Shown here piece by piece: positions 8,324-16,936 of a stretch of DNA of 64,000 nucleotides. Source of the DNA: Govania unica (GTDB lineage: Bacteria; Pseudomonadota; Alphaproteobacteria; Sphingomonadales; Govanellaceae); contig NZ_JANWOI010000002.1 in NCBI RefSeq assembly GCF_027920805.1, positions 310,001 through 374,000 of the forward strand. The letters are read 5' to 3'. A program made the translations under genes and the position numbers. Positions within the stretch are counted from its first letter, which is position 1. Each line of letters opens with the position of its first letter. The notes below the pieces were generated by a model. That model worked only from the letters and a program-made list of their open reading frames with translations, was not told where the DNA came from and searched no databases.

Positions 8324-9399
8324 CGGCTGATGACTTTGCGCCAGGTCAGCCAGGCCACAAACAGCAGGCTATAGATCAGGAACGCCGCGCTTGATCCGAG
8401 GATGTCCCATAAAAGTTGCTTGAGCGGCTTATTGAGAAAGCTGAGGGCGCCGTTTCTGTCGGGGTCGACAGAGACATCCTGGGCCGGCGAGGCGAGCGGG
8501 TGGTTGCCGCTGTCATGACGATTGAGATCGGGGCTTGGGGTGAAATTGACGTTGGTCTGCATCACCAGCGCTTGACTGCTTCTGTTGTCGAGCATCATCA
8601 GCTGAGAAGATTTCGGATGTTCAATCAGCACAAATTGACGCAGCTCGTGCAGGCTTTCGGCCACCATGCCGCTCATGCGCAAGATGGGGTGCATTGCCTC
8701 AAGACCGAGCGAGCCGAGTGTCGTCTCGCCAGGAGAGGCGGTTGCGGCTGCTTTCTGAGGGTGGGTGGTGAGGATTTCCTGGCCCGTTGTTTGGGCGGAT
8801 TGTTCGGGCTGGATGAGGGCATAGTCTTCGTCGGAGTCGTTGCCGTTGGCGGCGGGGTTCCGGGCGCGGACGGCAGTGGCAAAGAGACTGTTGGCGGTAC
8901 GGTTCAATTCCCCGAGCAGATCCCCGTTCCCTGTGCTTTTGGCACCGCCGAAGGCGTCTGCTTCGTCGTCGCTGAGAGAAAATCCGCCGCCCTTTGATCC
9001 GTGCGACCGGGCAGCGCTTGCGAGGCTGTTATAAAGCGAGCGCATGGCGCGGCGTTCGTGACGGTCGAGCGCACGGTCAGGGCTCGATTGCACCGAGCTG
9101 GCCGAGGAACTGAAGCTGTTGGAGAGGCTGTCAGCGGTAAAAATCGCATCGAAGGAACTGCGGTACATCGGATCGCCAACGAGGGCGGCCCAACCATCGA
9201 GATCCGATTGATAATTGGCCAGCAAATTTGTTTGCGGGTCATAGCGAAAGGTCGGCACGGCAAGCGCTGTATGAGCGGCGGCTGCCAGGCATAAAAAAGT
9301 CACGGCCGCGTAGCGGACAAGGCGCACAGTTCCGCGCCTGCTCTTAACCAAGGTTAAGAGCCTGAGTCTTATCAAGTCAGTAGGATTCCCCACACCCAT
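8314..9399 (-). CDS. Unknown exported protein with C-terminal membrane anchor
   Basis: I do not recognise the family. The product (361 residues from the ATG at 9399, with GAGAG 4 bases upstream) has an N-terminal export signal (basic region, then AAVTFLCLAAAAHTALA). It continues as a long polar, Ser/Asn/Asp-rich region with low complexity (about 90-290) and ends in a membrane segment (SSAAFLIYSLLFVAWL) followed by WRKVISRHI. The ending resembles a sorting signal in layout (helix then basic tail) but has no PEP-like motif. It is divergent from the exosortase-associated acyltransferase, which suggests but does not prove membership of the system. A longer frame to 9480 exists without better support. 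Confidence 0.65.
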   Translation of the reverse strand: MGVGNPTDLIRLRLLTLVKSRRGTVRLVRYAAVTFLCLAAAAHTALAVPTFRYDPQTNLLANYQSDLDGWAALVGDPMYRSSFDAIFTADSLSNSFSSSASSVQSSPDRALDRHERRAMRSLYNSLASAARSHGSKGGGFSLSDDEADAFGGAKSTGNGDLLGELNRTANSLFATAVRARNPAANGNDSDEDYALIQPEQSAQTTGQEILTTHPQKAAATASPGETTLGSLGLEAMHPILRMSGMVAESLHELRQFVLIEHPKSSQLMMLDNRSSQALVMQTNVNFTPSPDLNRHDSGNHPLASPAQDVSVDPDRNGALSFLNKPLKQLLWDILGSSAAFLIYSLLFVAWLTWRKVISRHI

Positions 9400-9589
9400 A
9401 AAACTCTCGCTCCCTGCGAGAGGTTTGTCGCAAACAGTCCTAATTTCAAGCTGCTTCCGGAGCAGTTTTGCCTCAGGCATGGTTAGGCACCGGGAAGCTG
9501 CCGCAATGGGAGCTCTTTAAACAAACCTTAAGAACGTTTCTGGCAAACTTTAGCACATACCAACGACGCGTTGGAATTTGAAAGGCTTA

Positions 9590-10417
9590 GTGAAGCTCAT
9601 GGTTTTTGGCGCGCAGACATCAAATGGCCAAGATGTTAGTCAGAATAATGATGTAAAATCCCTATTGTCTGGCCAGGCCAGCTATTTGGAAGAAGGCCAA
9701 AAACTCGTGGACTTATATCGGAAGTGGTTCGATGTGATTCCGGCGCGGACAGATGACCTCGTGCGTTTGTCTCAGGAACTGCGCTACCAGGTTTATTGTG
9801 TCGAAACCGGCTTTGAAAATATTGATGAATTTCCGGATGGATTCGAAACTGATGCTTGTGATGAGCATGCGGTCTGCAGCCTGCTTATACATAAGCCGAC
9901 GGGCATGGTCGCGGGCACTGTGCGCCTTATTTTGCCGACCGCAACGGCCAGTCTGCCAGTCCTGAATGTATCGCCCGAACTTTCCACCATGGGGAACGCT
10001 GAGTTGCCGCGGGAGCTTACCGGGGAAATTTCGCGATTCGCTATTTCCAAACAGTTTCGCAAGCGGCGCGAGGATACACTCATTCCGGCGCTTTATGACA
10101 CCAGTGATCCGGGTCATGACCAGCGGGTCATTCCGCATATCACTCTGGGCCTTATGCAGGCGATTCTCAGCATGAGCATCGAAAACGGCATCAGCCATCT
10201 TGCGATTATGGTCGAACCGGCTTTGGACCGGCTGATCCGCAAGCTTGGCATTATTTTTACGCCGGTCGGACCCTTGATCAATTATCACGGCAAGCGCCGG
10301 GTGCATATGCGCGAGATAGGCAGTCTTCTGGACGATGTTTTCGCCCGGCGACCAGAAATCTGGGAAGTCCTGACCAACAGTGGCAATCTTTGGCCGGCAC
10401 CGCCTGACCGGACTTGA
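9590..10417 (+). CDS. PEP-CTERM/exosortase system-associated acyltransferase
   Basis: Member of the exosortase-associated acyltransferase family, relatives of autoinducer (acyl-homoserine-lactone) synthases with a GNAT-like fold. Visible are LSQELRYQVYCVETGFE (the N-terminal RYxVYCxExGFE pattern), DEHAVCSLLIHKPTGMVAGT and GEISRFAISKQFRKRRED, the E/R-rich active-site region of such enzymes. Family members are thought to acylate an amino acid; the product here is unknown. The start is uncertain: GTG 9590 has GAAAGG 4 bases upstream, while ATG 9599 and TTG 9578 are also in frame. It lies about 200 bases upstream of prsT on the same strand. Confidence 0.87.
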   Translation: MKLMVFGAQTSNGQDVSQNNDVKSLLSGQASYLEEGQKLVDLYRKWFDVIPARTDDLVRLSQELRYQVYCVETGFENIDEFPDGFETDACDEHAVCSLLIHKPTGMVAGTVRLILPTATASLPVLNVSPELSTMGNAELPRELTGEISRFAISKQFRKRREDTLIPALYDTSDPGHDQRVIPHITLGLMQAILSMSIENGISHLAIMVEPALDRLIRKLGIIFTPVGPLINYHGKRRVHMREIGSLLDDVFARRPEIWEVLTNSGNLWPAPPDRT

Positions 10418-10613
10418 CGGCACCCATCATAAACGAACTTTAAAGCTTCTCTGTGTAAATATATAAGCCTGAGTACAGGGTCTGTGCCGACATGCGTTGT
10501 CGATGACCTGTGCCTGGGCTAAGGTCGTGCTCTTCTCGCCAGGGTGGCGATAGGGTCGCAGAGATAGCAATTCTCACGGCGTCGCAATGACGGTTGCATA
10601 GGTGGGGTGGATA

Positions 10614-13484
10614 GTGACTTCAGGTCCTTTGAACAAACAAGCTCGTATCAGCACATATCGGTCGTCTTTACGTTCGAAGCTTCCATCGGTTTTGTCTTCG
10701 GTGATGCTGTTGATGGCTGTGGGCGGCATGACGCTCGGTCTTGCGGCTTGCGATCAGAAGGCCAGCTATACCCTTGAACAGCATATGGACCGCGCCAAAG
10801 ACTTTCGCATGAAAGGCGACCTCAGGGCGGCGACGATTGAGTTGAAAGCGGCGCTGAAGGATACGCCCGATGCGGCGGCGGCGCGGTTGCTGCTGGGCCA
10901 GGTCTATATCGACATGGAAGACGGTCTGGCCGCCGAAAAGGAGCTGCAACTGGCGAAAAAAGCCGGTGTTGACCCCCTTTCGGTCATGGCGCCACTTGCC
11001 GAGGCCTTGCAGCTGCAGGGCGAATATCAGAAAAACCTCAAAGAGTTAATCATCGGAACAGATCTGCCGGTGCCAACTCAGTCAGCACTCTATGTTGTGC
11101 GGGGCGATGCCTATCGCGGCCTGAGCAATTACGATGAGGCGCGGGAAGCTTATGAGACGGCGTTGAAGCTCAATTCAAACAATGTGCTGGGCTATGTTGG
11201 GCTGGCCAATATTGACATTGCGCGGGGCAATCTCACGGACGCCAAAAAATTCCGCGATCTGGCGGTGCGGGTCGATCCGAGCCATGTGAAGGTTCTGACC
11301 CTTGACGGCGATCTTGCGGCGGCGGGCGGCGATTATAAAACGGCTGCTGCGGCTTTTGAAAAACTGATCAAACTGCGTCCTGACAGTATTTTCATTCGTA
11401 CGGTTCTGGCCTGGTCGCAATTGAATAACAATCAGCCCAAAGAGGCGAAGGAAAATATCAGCAAGGTTCTGGCTGTTGCACCGGATTATCCACCGGCGAA
11501 CCATGTGGCCGCGGTCGTGGCTTATCAGGGCAAGAAATTTGCTGAAGCCGTCGACTATGCCGACCGTGTTCTGGCGGTGGCCCCGGATCGCATGCCGAGT
11601 CTGTTGGTGCAGGGAGCCGCGAACTTTGCCCTTGGCCGCAAGGAACAGGCCTATGCCGCCATCAACCGTTATCTGGCGGCTGTTCCTGGCGATATTGGGG
11701 CGCGCAAGCTGATGGCCCGGATCCAGATGGCGCTCGGCCGTTCGGATGATGCCTTTCAGACTTTGAACATCCTGGCGAAATCGGACAATAAGGATTCGGA
11801 GCTTTTGAACCTCCTGGCTCAGGCCTCGCTGCAAAAGGGCGACCTGGCCATGGGCCGGAGCTATCTTGAGCAGTCGCTTGAGCTCAATCCTGCGTCGGCG
11901 TCCACGACGGCTCAGCTTGGCATGACCCAGATTGCCAGCGGTAATGTGGACAAGGGACTTAGCGAGCTTGAAAAGTCGATCACCATGGACCCGAAGTCTT
12001 TTGAGAAGCGGGTGATCCTGACGCTTGAACAACTGCGGGCCGGCAAATCGGATGAGGCCATCGCCAGTGCGCGGCAACTTCAGAAATTGGAGCCGAAACG
12101 CGCGGCCGGGTTCACCCTTGAGGGGATCGGGCTTGCGGAGAAGAAAGATCTGGCTGGGTCTAAAGCCGCGTTCGAGGCCGCCCTGAAAGCAGAGCCGGGC
12201 AACCAGAATGCGAGCTTCAATCTGGTGCGCTTTGCTGTGGTGGAGAAAAAGCCGGATGAAGTCAAACGTCTCCTCGAAGGCGTGCTGAAGGTCCATCCGA
12301 AAGATCAGAAGGCGCAGTTGATGCTGGCTGACCTCGCGCGGGAGGGCGGCCATCAGGTGGAACGGATCGCTTTGCTGGAAAAAGCGGTGGAGAGTCAGCC
12401 GGGGGCTCGCGAGCCTGCGATCTTCCTGGCTCAGGCCTATCTTGAAACCCGCGATTACATGAAGGCGCTTGCCGTCACCCAGAAAGTGCAGTCGATCTAT
12501 CCGAATGACCCGGCCTTGCTTGAGGTGATCGGGCAGGGCGAAATGATGGCGGGGCAACCTGAGAATGCCATCATCACCTTTGAAAAATTGACCTCTGCGG
12601 CGCCGCGGGATGCGCAAAGCCACTATCTGCTCGGGTCGGCACTGTTGGCCCAGGGCAATCTGCCGCGTGCCCGGGAGGCACTGGACGGGGCGCTGCGGAT
12701 TAACCCGAAGCATACGGCCGCACGCTTTGCCATGGTGCAGGTGCTGGCCAATCTTGGACAGGTTGAGCAGGCGAACGAACTGCTTGCGACCTTGGTTCAT
12801 GATAAGCCCGCCGGCCTCAGTCCCGTCAGTCTTGATGAGGCGCAGGGTTATGTGGCCTTGGCGAAAAAAGATTATGGGCAGGCGATCACGAGCTTCGGCA
12901 CGGTTTATAAGCTGCAGCCGAACAGTGTCAATCTGCGGCGGCTGTCGGAGGCGAAAATGCTTGGCGGCAAGCCGGATGCGGCGGTGGCGGACCTGACTGC
13001 CTGGCTCGTGAAGTACCCGAATGATACGGCGACGCGGTTTCATCTGGCCAATACGAACCTTGGCCTCAAGCGCTTTGACGCGGCGGCGCAGGGCTATGAA
13101 ACCCTTTTGAAGACGGAGAAGAACAATCCGCTTGTGCTGAACAATCTGGCCTGGACCTACCACAACAAGGGACAAACGCCCGAGGCGGTGCGGACGATCG
13201 AAAAAGCCTTGGCGCTGCGCTCCGACCAGCCTGATATTCTGGATACGGCGGGTAGTATTTATATGGGGGCCAAACGGTTGGGCGATGCTGTGACAATCCT
13301 GCGGAAGGCGGTCGATCTCGCACCGCAAGCTCTCGACATTCGCCGCCATTATGCGGAAGCTTTGCTCGCGGCGGGTCGCAAACGTGAGGCGGGCGAGGTT
13401 CTCCGGGATCTTCTTGCTGGAAACTATGCGATCGACAACCGCAAGGAGATTGAGCATATGCTGCAGCTGGCCAATAGCAAGTAA
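10614..13484 (+). CDS. prsT: XrtA/PEP-CTERM system TPR lipoprotein PrsT
   Basis: Large tetratricopeptide-repeat lipoprotein, a regular partner of exosortase A systems, thought to help assemble or export polysaccharide or sorted proteins in the periplasm. It has a long basic N-region, a hydrophobic stretch and a lipobox ending LGLAAC (Cys about residue 46 from this start), followed by almost 900 residues of TPR helices with repeated patterns such as A-x-x-x-Y/F...P. GTG 10614 follows GGTGG at 4-base spacing; an in-frame GTG at 10602 adds four residues. A second, non-lipoprotein paralogue is at 22107. The FAD oxidase gene begins 18 bases after its stop. Confidence 0.9.
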   Translation: MTSGPLNKQARISTYRSSLRSKLPSVLSSVMLLMAVGGMTLGLAACDQKASYTLEQHMDRAKDFRMKGDLRAATIELKAALKDTPDAAAARLLLGQVYIDMEDGLAAEKELQLAKKAGVDPLSVMAPLAEALQLQGEYQKNLKELIIGTDLPVPTQSALYVVRGDAYRGLSNYDEAREAYETALKLNSNNVLGYVGLANIDIARGNLTDAKKFRDLAVRVDPSHVKVLTLDGDLAAAGGDYKTAAAAFEKLIKLRPDSIFIRTVLAWSQLNNNQPKEAKENISKVLAVAPDYPPANHVAAVVAYQGKKFAEAVDYADRVLAVAPDRMPSLLVQGAANFALGRKEQAYAAINRYLAAVPGDIGARKLMARIQMALGRSDDAFQTLNILAKSDNKDSELLNLLAQASLQKGDLAMGRSYLEQSLELNPASASTTAQLGMTQIASGNVDKGLSELEKSITMDPKSFEKRVILTLEQLRAGKSDEAIASARQLQKLEPKRAAGFTLEGIGLAEKKDLAGSKAAFEAALKAEPGNQNASFNLVRFAVVEKKPDEVKRLLEGVLKVHPKDQKAQLMLADLAREGGHQVERIALLEKAVESQPGAREPAIFLAQAYLETRDYMKALAVTQKVQSIYPNDPALLEVIGQGEMMAGQPENAIITFEKLTSAAPRDAQSHYLLGSALLAQGNLPRAREALDGALRINPKHTAARFAMVQVLANLGQVEQANELLATLVHDKPAGLSPVSLDEAQGYVALAKKDYGQAITSFGTVYKLQPNSVNLRRLSEAKMLGGKPDAAVADLTAWLVKYPNDTATRFHLANTNLGLKRFDAAAQGYETLLKTEKNNPLVLNNLAWTYHNKGQTPEAVRTIEKALALRSDQPDILDTAGSIYMGAKRLGDAVTILRKAVDLAPQALDIRRHYAEALLAAGRKREAGEVLRDLLAGNYAIDNRKEIEHMLQLANSK

Positions 13485-13502
13485 CAGGCGGAGCACCCTC
13501 AG

Positions 13503-15107
13503 ATGTCCGTTCCCGAGCAGTTCAAGTCCTCGGCGGCCGCCATTGTCGGCGCTGATAATGTCCTGTTCGGGGATGATTTCCCGCAGCCGCCCACGACCAG
13601 CCCACGGGTGCGGAGTCTGGCCGGGCGCGTCTGTCCGGGATCGAGCAGCGAAGTCGCGGCGATTTTGAAACTGGCCACGGCGGAAGGGGTTGCCGTTTAT
13701 CCCGTCAGTACCGGACGCAACTGGGGCTATGGCGATGCCATACCGCCGCGCGACGGGGCCATATTGTTGGACCTTGGCCGCATGAACCGCATCCGGGCGG
13801 TTGACGAACAGCTGGCCTATGCGGTGATTGAACCAGGGGTGACGCAGGGCGCGCTTTATGATCATCTGCGGGAACGCGGGCTAAAATTATGGCTCGATTG
13901 CACCGGCGCCGGGCCTGATGGCGGGATCATTGGCAATGTGCTTGAGCGCGGGTTTGGCCATACGCCTTATGGCGATCGGTTTTTGGCGGTGGCCGGGCTT
14001 GAGATCGCGCTGCCCACGGGGGAAATCCTGAAAACCGGCTTTGGCCGCTATGACAATTCCACGGTGACGCATCTTTATCCTTACGGTGTCGGCCCCGTGC
14101 TTGACGGCTTGTTCAGTCAGTCGGGCATGGGGGTGGTGACCAGTCTTGGGCTATGGCTGATGCCGGAGCCGGAGTATTTCTGCGCCGCCGTTGTGATGGT
14201 CAAAGACAGCGCCGCGATCGCGCCCTTGATCGAGCGGCTGCGGCCCTTGAGGCTGGACGGCACGCTTAAAAGCATTGTGCATATTGGCAATGACATGCGT
14301 CTGATTGGCGGGCGTCAGCGCTATCCCTATGAAGCTTTGGGGGGCCTTACACCGTTGCCCGAGGATGTCCGAGCGGATCTTCGCCGGCAATATGGTATTG
14401 CGGCCTGGTCCTTGACGGCCGGTTTTTACGGCAGTCGCAGCCAGGTCAAGGCTGGGGTCAAGCGGCTGCGTCAGGCTTTGCAGGGGCTTCCGGCCAAAGT
14501 TATGGTTGTGGATGAACGTCTGCTGGCGCTTGGTCGCCGGGCATCCGGGATGCTGCCGCAGGCCGGCATGGGGGAGCGCCTCCGCCGCATGGTGGGGGAA
14601 GGCGAGGAGGCCATCGGCCTGTTGCGCGGCAAACCGACCCGGCATTTCCTGGCCGGAGCATATTGGCGCAACCGCCGCGCCTCTACGGGGCCGAGCTTCG
14701 GGCATGATCCGGCCGCGGACGGCTGCGGTCTGTTGTGGCTTGCCCCGGTTATTCCCATGACGGGCGATCATGCCGCCCGGCTGGTGGCGTTGGCCGAACT
14801 CATTCTGCGGGATTACGGCTTTGAATGTCCGCTGACCTTCAGCATGGTCACGGCGCGTGCTCTCGCAGCCATCATGACCATCTGCTTTGACCGCGACAAC
14901 GAGGAAGAAGCAGCGGCCGCCGCAGCCTGTTACGAGGCAGCGACCAAGGCCTTTATTGCCGCCGGTTACCCGCCCTATCGGTTGGCCAGCCAGTTTATGT
15001 CATCGGCGGTCCAGGATCCGGCCGATCCTTATTGGCAGACGGTGTCGCGACTCAAGGCCGCGCTGGATCCGGCGGGGATATTGGCACCCGGCCGGTATCA
15101 GCCGTAA
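13503..15107 (+). CDS. FAD-linked oxidase, vanillyl-alcohol-oxidase/cresol-dehydrogenase type
   Basis: A 534-residue flavoprotein with the PCMH-type FAD-binding domain in the first half: YPVSTGRNWGYGDA at about 67-80, ILLDLGRMNRI at about 87-97, VIEPGVTQGALYDHL and a GxxGNVLERGFGHTPYGDR-like region. The C-terminal half fits the cap domain of 4-cresol dehydrogenase and vanillyl-alcohol oxidase, and it ends LDPAGILAPGRYQP, a typical terminus. Such enzymes oxidise para-hydroxylated aromatic alcohols or related substrates; the substrate here is unknown. The ATG has GGCGGAG 9 bases upstream and lies 18 bases after prsT, so it is probably co-transcribed. No export signal is visible. Confidence 0.82.
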   Translation: MSVPEQFKSSAAAIVGADNVLFGDDFPQPPTTSPRVRSLAGRVCPGSSSEVAAILKLATAEGVAVYPVSTGRNWGYGDAIPPRDGAILLDLGRMNRIRAVDEQLAYAVIEPGVTQGALYDHLRERGLKLWLDCTGAGPDGGIIGNVLERGFGHTPYGDRFLAVAGLEIALPTGEILKTGFGRYDNSTVTHLYPYGVGPVLDGLFSQSGMGVVTSLGLWLMPEPEYFCAAVVMVKDSAAIAPLIERLRPLRLDGTLKSIVHIGNDMRLIGGRQRYPYEALGGLTPLPEDVRADLRRQYGIAAWSLTAGFYGSRSQVKAGVKRLRQALQGLPAKVMVVDERLLALGRRASGMLPQAGMGERLRRMVGEGEEAIGLLRGKPTRHFLAGAYWRNRRASTGPSFGHDPAADGCGLLWLAPVIPMTGDHAARLVALAELILRDYGFECPLTFSMVTARALAAIMTICFDRDNEEEAAAAAACYEAATKAFIAAGYPPYRLASQFMSSAVQDPADPYWQTVSRLKAALDPAGILAPGRYQP

Positions 15108-15142
15108 CACCTCGCATTGTTCGGCCCCCGCCCCGGTGTTCG

Positions 15143-15232
15143 CCGTCATTATGGGCCGCGTGAGCGGCATGGCGATCCAGACCTTTGTTGGGCGGTGGTC
15201 TGGATTGCTTCGGCTGCGCCTCGCAATGACGG
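15143..15232. repeat. Palindromic intergenic repeat, family A copy 1
   Basis: The element begins CCGTCATT and ends AATGACGG, with inner inverted arms GCGATCCAGACC and GGTCTGGATTGC. It shares the segments GCGATCCAGACCTTT and TGGATTGCTTCGGCTGCG with the copy at 32611-32697. It sits between the FAD oxidase and the terminator of the convergent PEP-CTERM gene. Short dispersed palindromes of this kind are common in alphaproteobacterial genomes. Confidence 0.8.
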
Positions 15233-15276
15233 GTGAGGTTTTGACACTCGGTCTTTTTATACGGGCCCATGCCGCC

Positions 15277-15311
15277 AAAAAGAGAGCGGGAGCAGCTTGC
15301 GCTGCTCCCGC
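15277..15311 (-). terminator. Rho-independent terminator of the PEP-CTERM gene
   Basis: A perfect 11-bp stem (GCGGGAGCAGC paired across the loop TTGC, 15286-15311) is followed on the minus strand by a CTCTCTTTTT tract (15285 down to 15277). It lies 28 bases beyond the stop of the gene at 15340-16254. Confidence 0.85.
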
Positions 15312-15339
15312 TTGAAACTCTTCATTCTATTCCGTCAGC

Positions 15340-16254
15340 TTAGGCTGAGCGGCGGCGGCGCCAGGCCAGACCGATCAGACCAAGGCCGAGGAAGCCGAGA
15401 GCTGCAGGTTCTGAAACGCGCTTGGTTGCAGTTGCCTTGGTGTTGTGGGTCAGGTTGAAGTCGTAGCTATGACCTTCCTGGAGACCCGAAACCGTCAGGA
15501 TAAAGTTGTCGCTGCCGTTGTTGGTGTTGTTGGTGCCGGGACCGAACAGCGATTGTGCCTTATTCAGATCGCTGAGCTGACCAGCGCCAGTGAAGCTGAT
15601 GATCGAGGTCACGTCGGTCTGAGTGGTCACGTCGAAGAGGGTGATGGCCCACTGTGTGTCAGCCTGTGTAACGCTGTTTATTTCGTCGCTGAAGAGATAG
15701 ATGTCCCAGGCAGCGTCAAACTGAAGGGTCAGGTTGCCAGTGTTGCCAGCAACAAAGCTGATGCCGAAGTTTGCAGCGGACTGGATGCCTGAGGCACCGG
15801 TGCCTGAACCGACCTGGTTCAGTTCGACTTCCGCGACTGATTTGGCATTGGCGCCGCTGACTGGGGTCAGGATGTTGCCCGAGAGGTCTGCGTCAGAGCG
15901 AGCAAAGTGAGCGCCCGTATTCACAGCGGAATAACGCGCAAAATCATCCTGGGGGATGCTACCGCAAACGCCACCTGCGCCAACGCAGGACTGAAGCGCA
16001 TTGGAATTTGAAGTGATGTCCTGTGGGTCGTCATGAGCCACATTGCCATAACTGGCCAGGACAGCGGAAGTATTTGTGTTGTTCTGTCCCTGGATGTTGG
16101 TGAGGATTTGAGCGCCATCGGTGATGAAGAAATTCGTGACCTGCAGGGTCGAATAAGCGACCACGCGGGCTTCGGCCTTTTCGACCGGGAGGGCCAGAGC
16201 GGCAAGGGCGACGCCGGCAGCGAGACCAAAGGCGATTGTCTTGAAGAGTTTCAT
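15340..16254 (-). CDS. PEP-CTERM sorting domain protein
   Basis: A 304-residue exported protein. It has a signal peptide (MKLFKTIAFGLAAGVALAAL then ALPVEKAEA) and a beta-rich body. It ends SEPAALGFLGLGLIGLAW then RRRRSA, the classical PEP-CTERM layout with the EPA core, hydrophobic helix and arginine cluster. It should be cleaved and sorted by XrtA. The body contains FARYSAVNTGAHFARSDADL and belongs to a group of PEP-CTERM proteins of unknown function. AGGAGG lies 7 bases upstream of the ATG at 16254; the frame continues to 16419 without support. It has its own sigma-54 promoter (16354-16369) and terminator (15277-15311), so it is a monocistronic unit. Confidence 0.9.
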   Translation of the reverse strand: MKLFKTIAFGLAAGVALAALALPVEKAEARVVAYSTLQVTNFFITDGAQILTNIQGQNNTNTSAVLASYGNVAHDDPQDITSNSNALQSCVGAGGVCGSIPQDDFARYSAVNTGAHFARSDADLSGNILTPVSGANAKSVAEVELNQVGSGTGASGIQSAANFGISFVAGNTGNLTLQFDAAWDIYLFSDEINSVTQADTQWAITLFDVTTQTDVTSIISFTGAGQLSDLNKAQSLFGPGTNNTNNGSDNFILTVSGLQEGHSYDFNLTHNTKATATKRVSEPAALGFLGLGLIGLAWRRRRSA

Positions 16255-16936
16255 CGGAGTTCCTCCTGAACTTAGAAAGAAGAATTTCATTTGCGGCTGG
16301 TTGACTACGTACTGAACGTAGCCCCAGATCAGCGAGCCGTTCGCAATGAGTAATGCAGGGACCGTGCCAGAATGCTTTTGTGCCAGGGAAATTCCATTAA
16401 ATATTATAGAAACCAACATGTTAGTTTTTCATTCTTCTGCTTATGTCGGCGCGAGCCAATTTTTGACGAGCAGTTTTGTCAGATTATGTAAAATATACCG
16501 ACAGCTATGCAGGGGGCTGTTTGAGGCTGTTGAGATGAGGCAGGGGCTGGAATAGTCTGGTCGACATAAAATCAAGTTATAACAATTAGTTGTGATTATT
16601 TCTCTCACCAATTCAGGGTCGATTGGACGCTGTAAAGATTACCGACAAGGTCTGGGTTTCAAGGATTGCCACAAAGTTAACCATCATGACGCAGGTAGCG
16701 GCGGTGGCTGGTTCTATGGTAGCTAACGGGTCTAAATGCCACGGATGAAGGCTCTTAGGGCGTCGGCAGGGGGCAATGGAACCTGCGTTTCTGGTTTCTG
16801 GCGGGCTTAACCAAGGCCATGATTTAATGTGTATTTTAATGAGATTTAAACCCGCACCGGGTATATAGGGACAGATAGAAAAGCTCGAAAGGCTTGATCA
16901 ATGGCACCCTTGCAGGACAGGTAATCGAAGAATTCG
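16255..16936. other. Long intergenic region between PEP-CTERM gene and sugar transferase
   Basis: No convincing gene is seen in these 680 bases. The left part holds the sigma-54 promoter of the PEP-CTERM gene. About 110-135 bases upstream of its -24 element, TGTC (16477-16480) and GACA (16500-16503) flank an AT-rich centre, a possible activator site. The right part must hold the promoter of the sugar transferase at 16937, but I could not identify a clear -35/-10 pair. Confidence 0.5.
16354..16369 (-). promoter_or_regulatory. Sigma-54 (RpoN) promoter of the PEP-CTERM protein
   Basis: Read on the minus strand the sequence is TGGCACGGTCCCTGCA. The -24 element TGGCACG is perfect, the -12 element is CTGC instead of TTGC, and the GG-N10-GC spacing is exact. 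Transcription would begin near 16342, giving a leader of about 90 bases to the ATG at 16254. Confidence 0.78.

Noticed and set aside
10545-10560. TGGCGATAGGGTCGCA as a sigma-54 promoter for prsT
   Set aside because: The spacing is right but both elements deviate (TGGCGA, TCGC). GG-N10-GC alone is frequent by chance in GC-rich DNA.
11175-13865. 896-codon minus-strand frame opposite prsT
   Set aside because: Antisense to a well-recognised TPR lipoprotein. The translation is Arg/His/Leu-rich with no domain, as expected from third-position GC bias.
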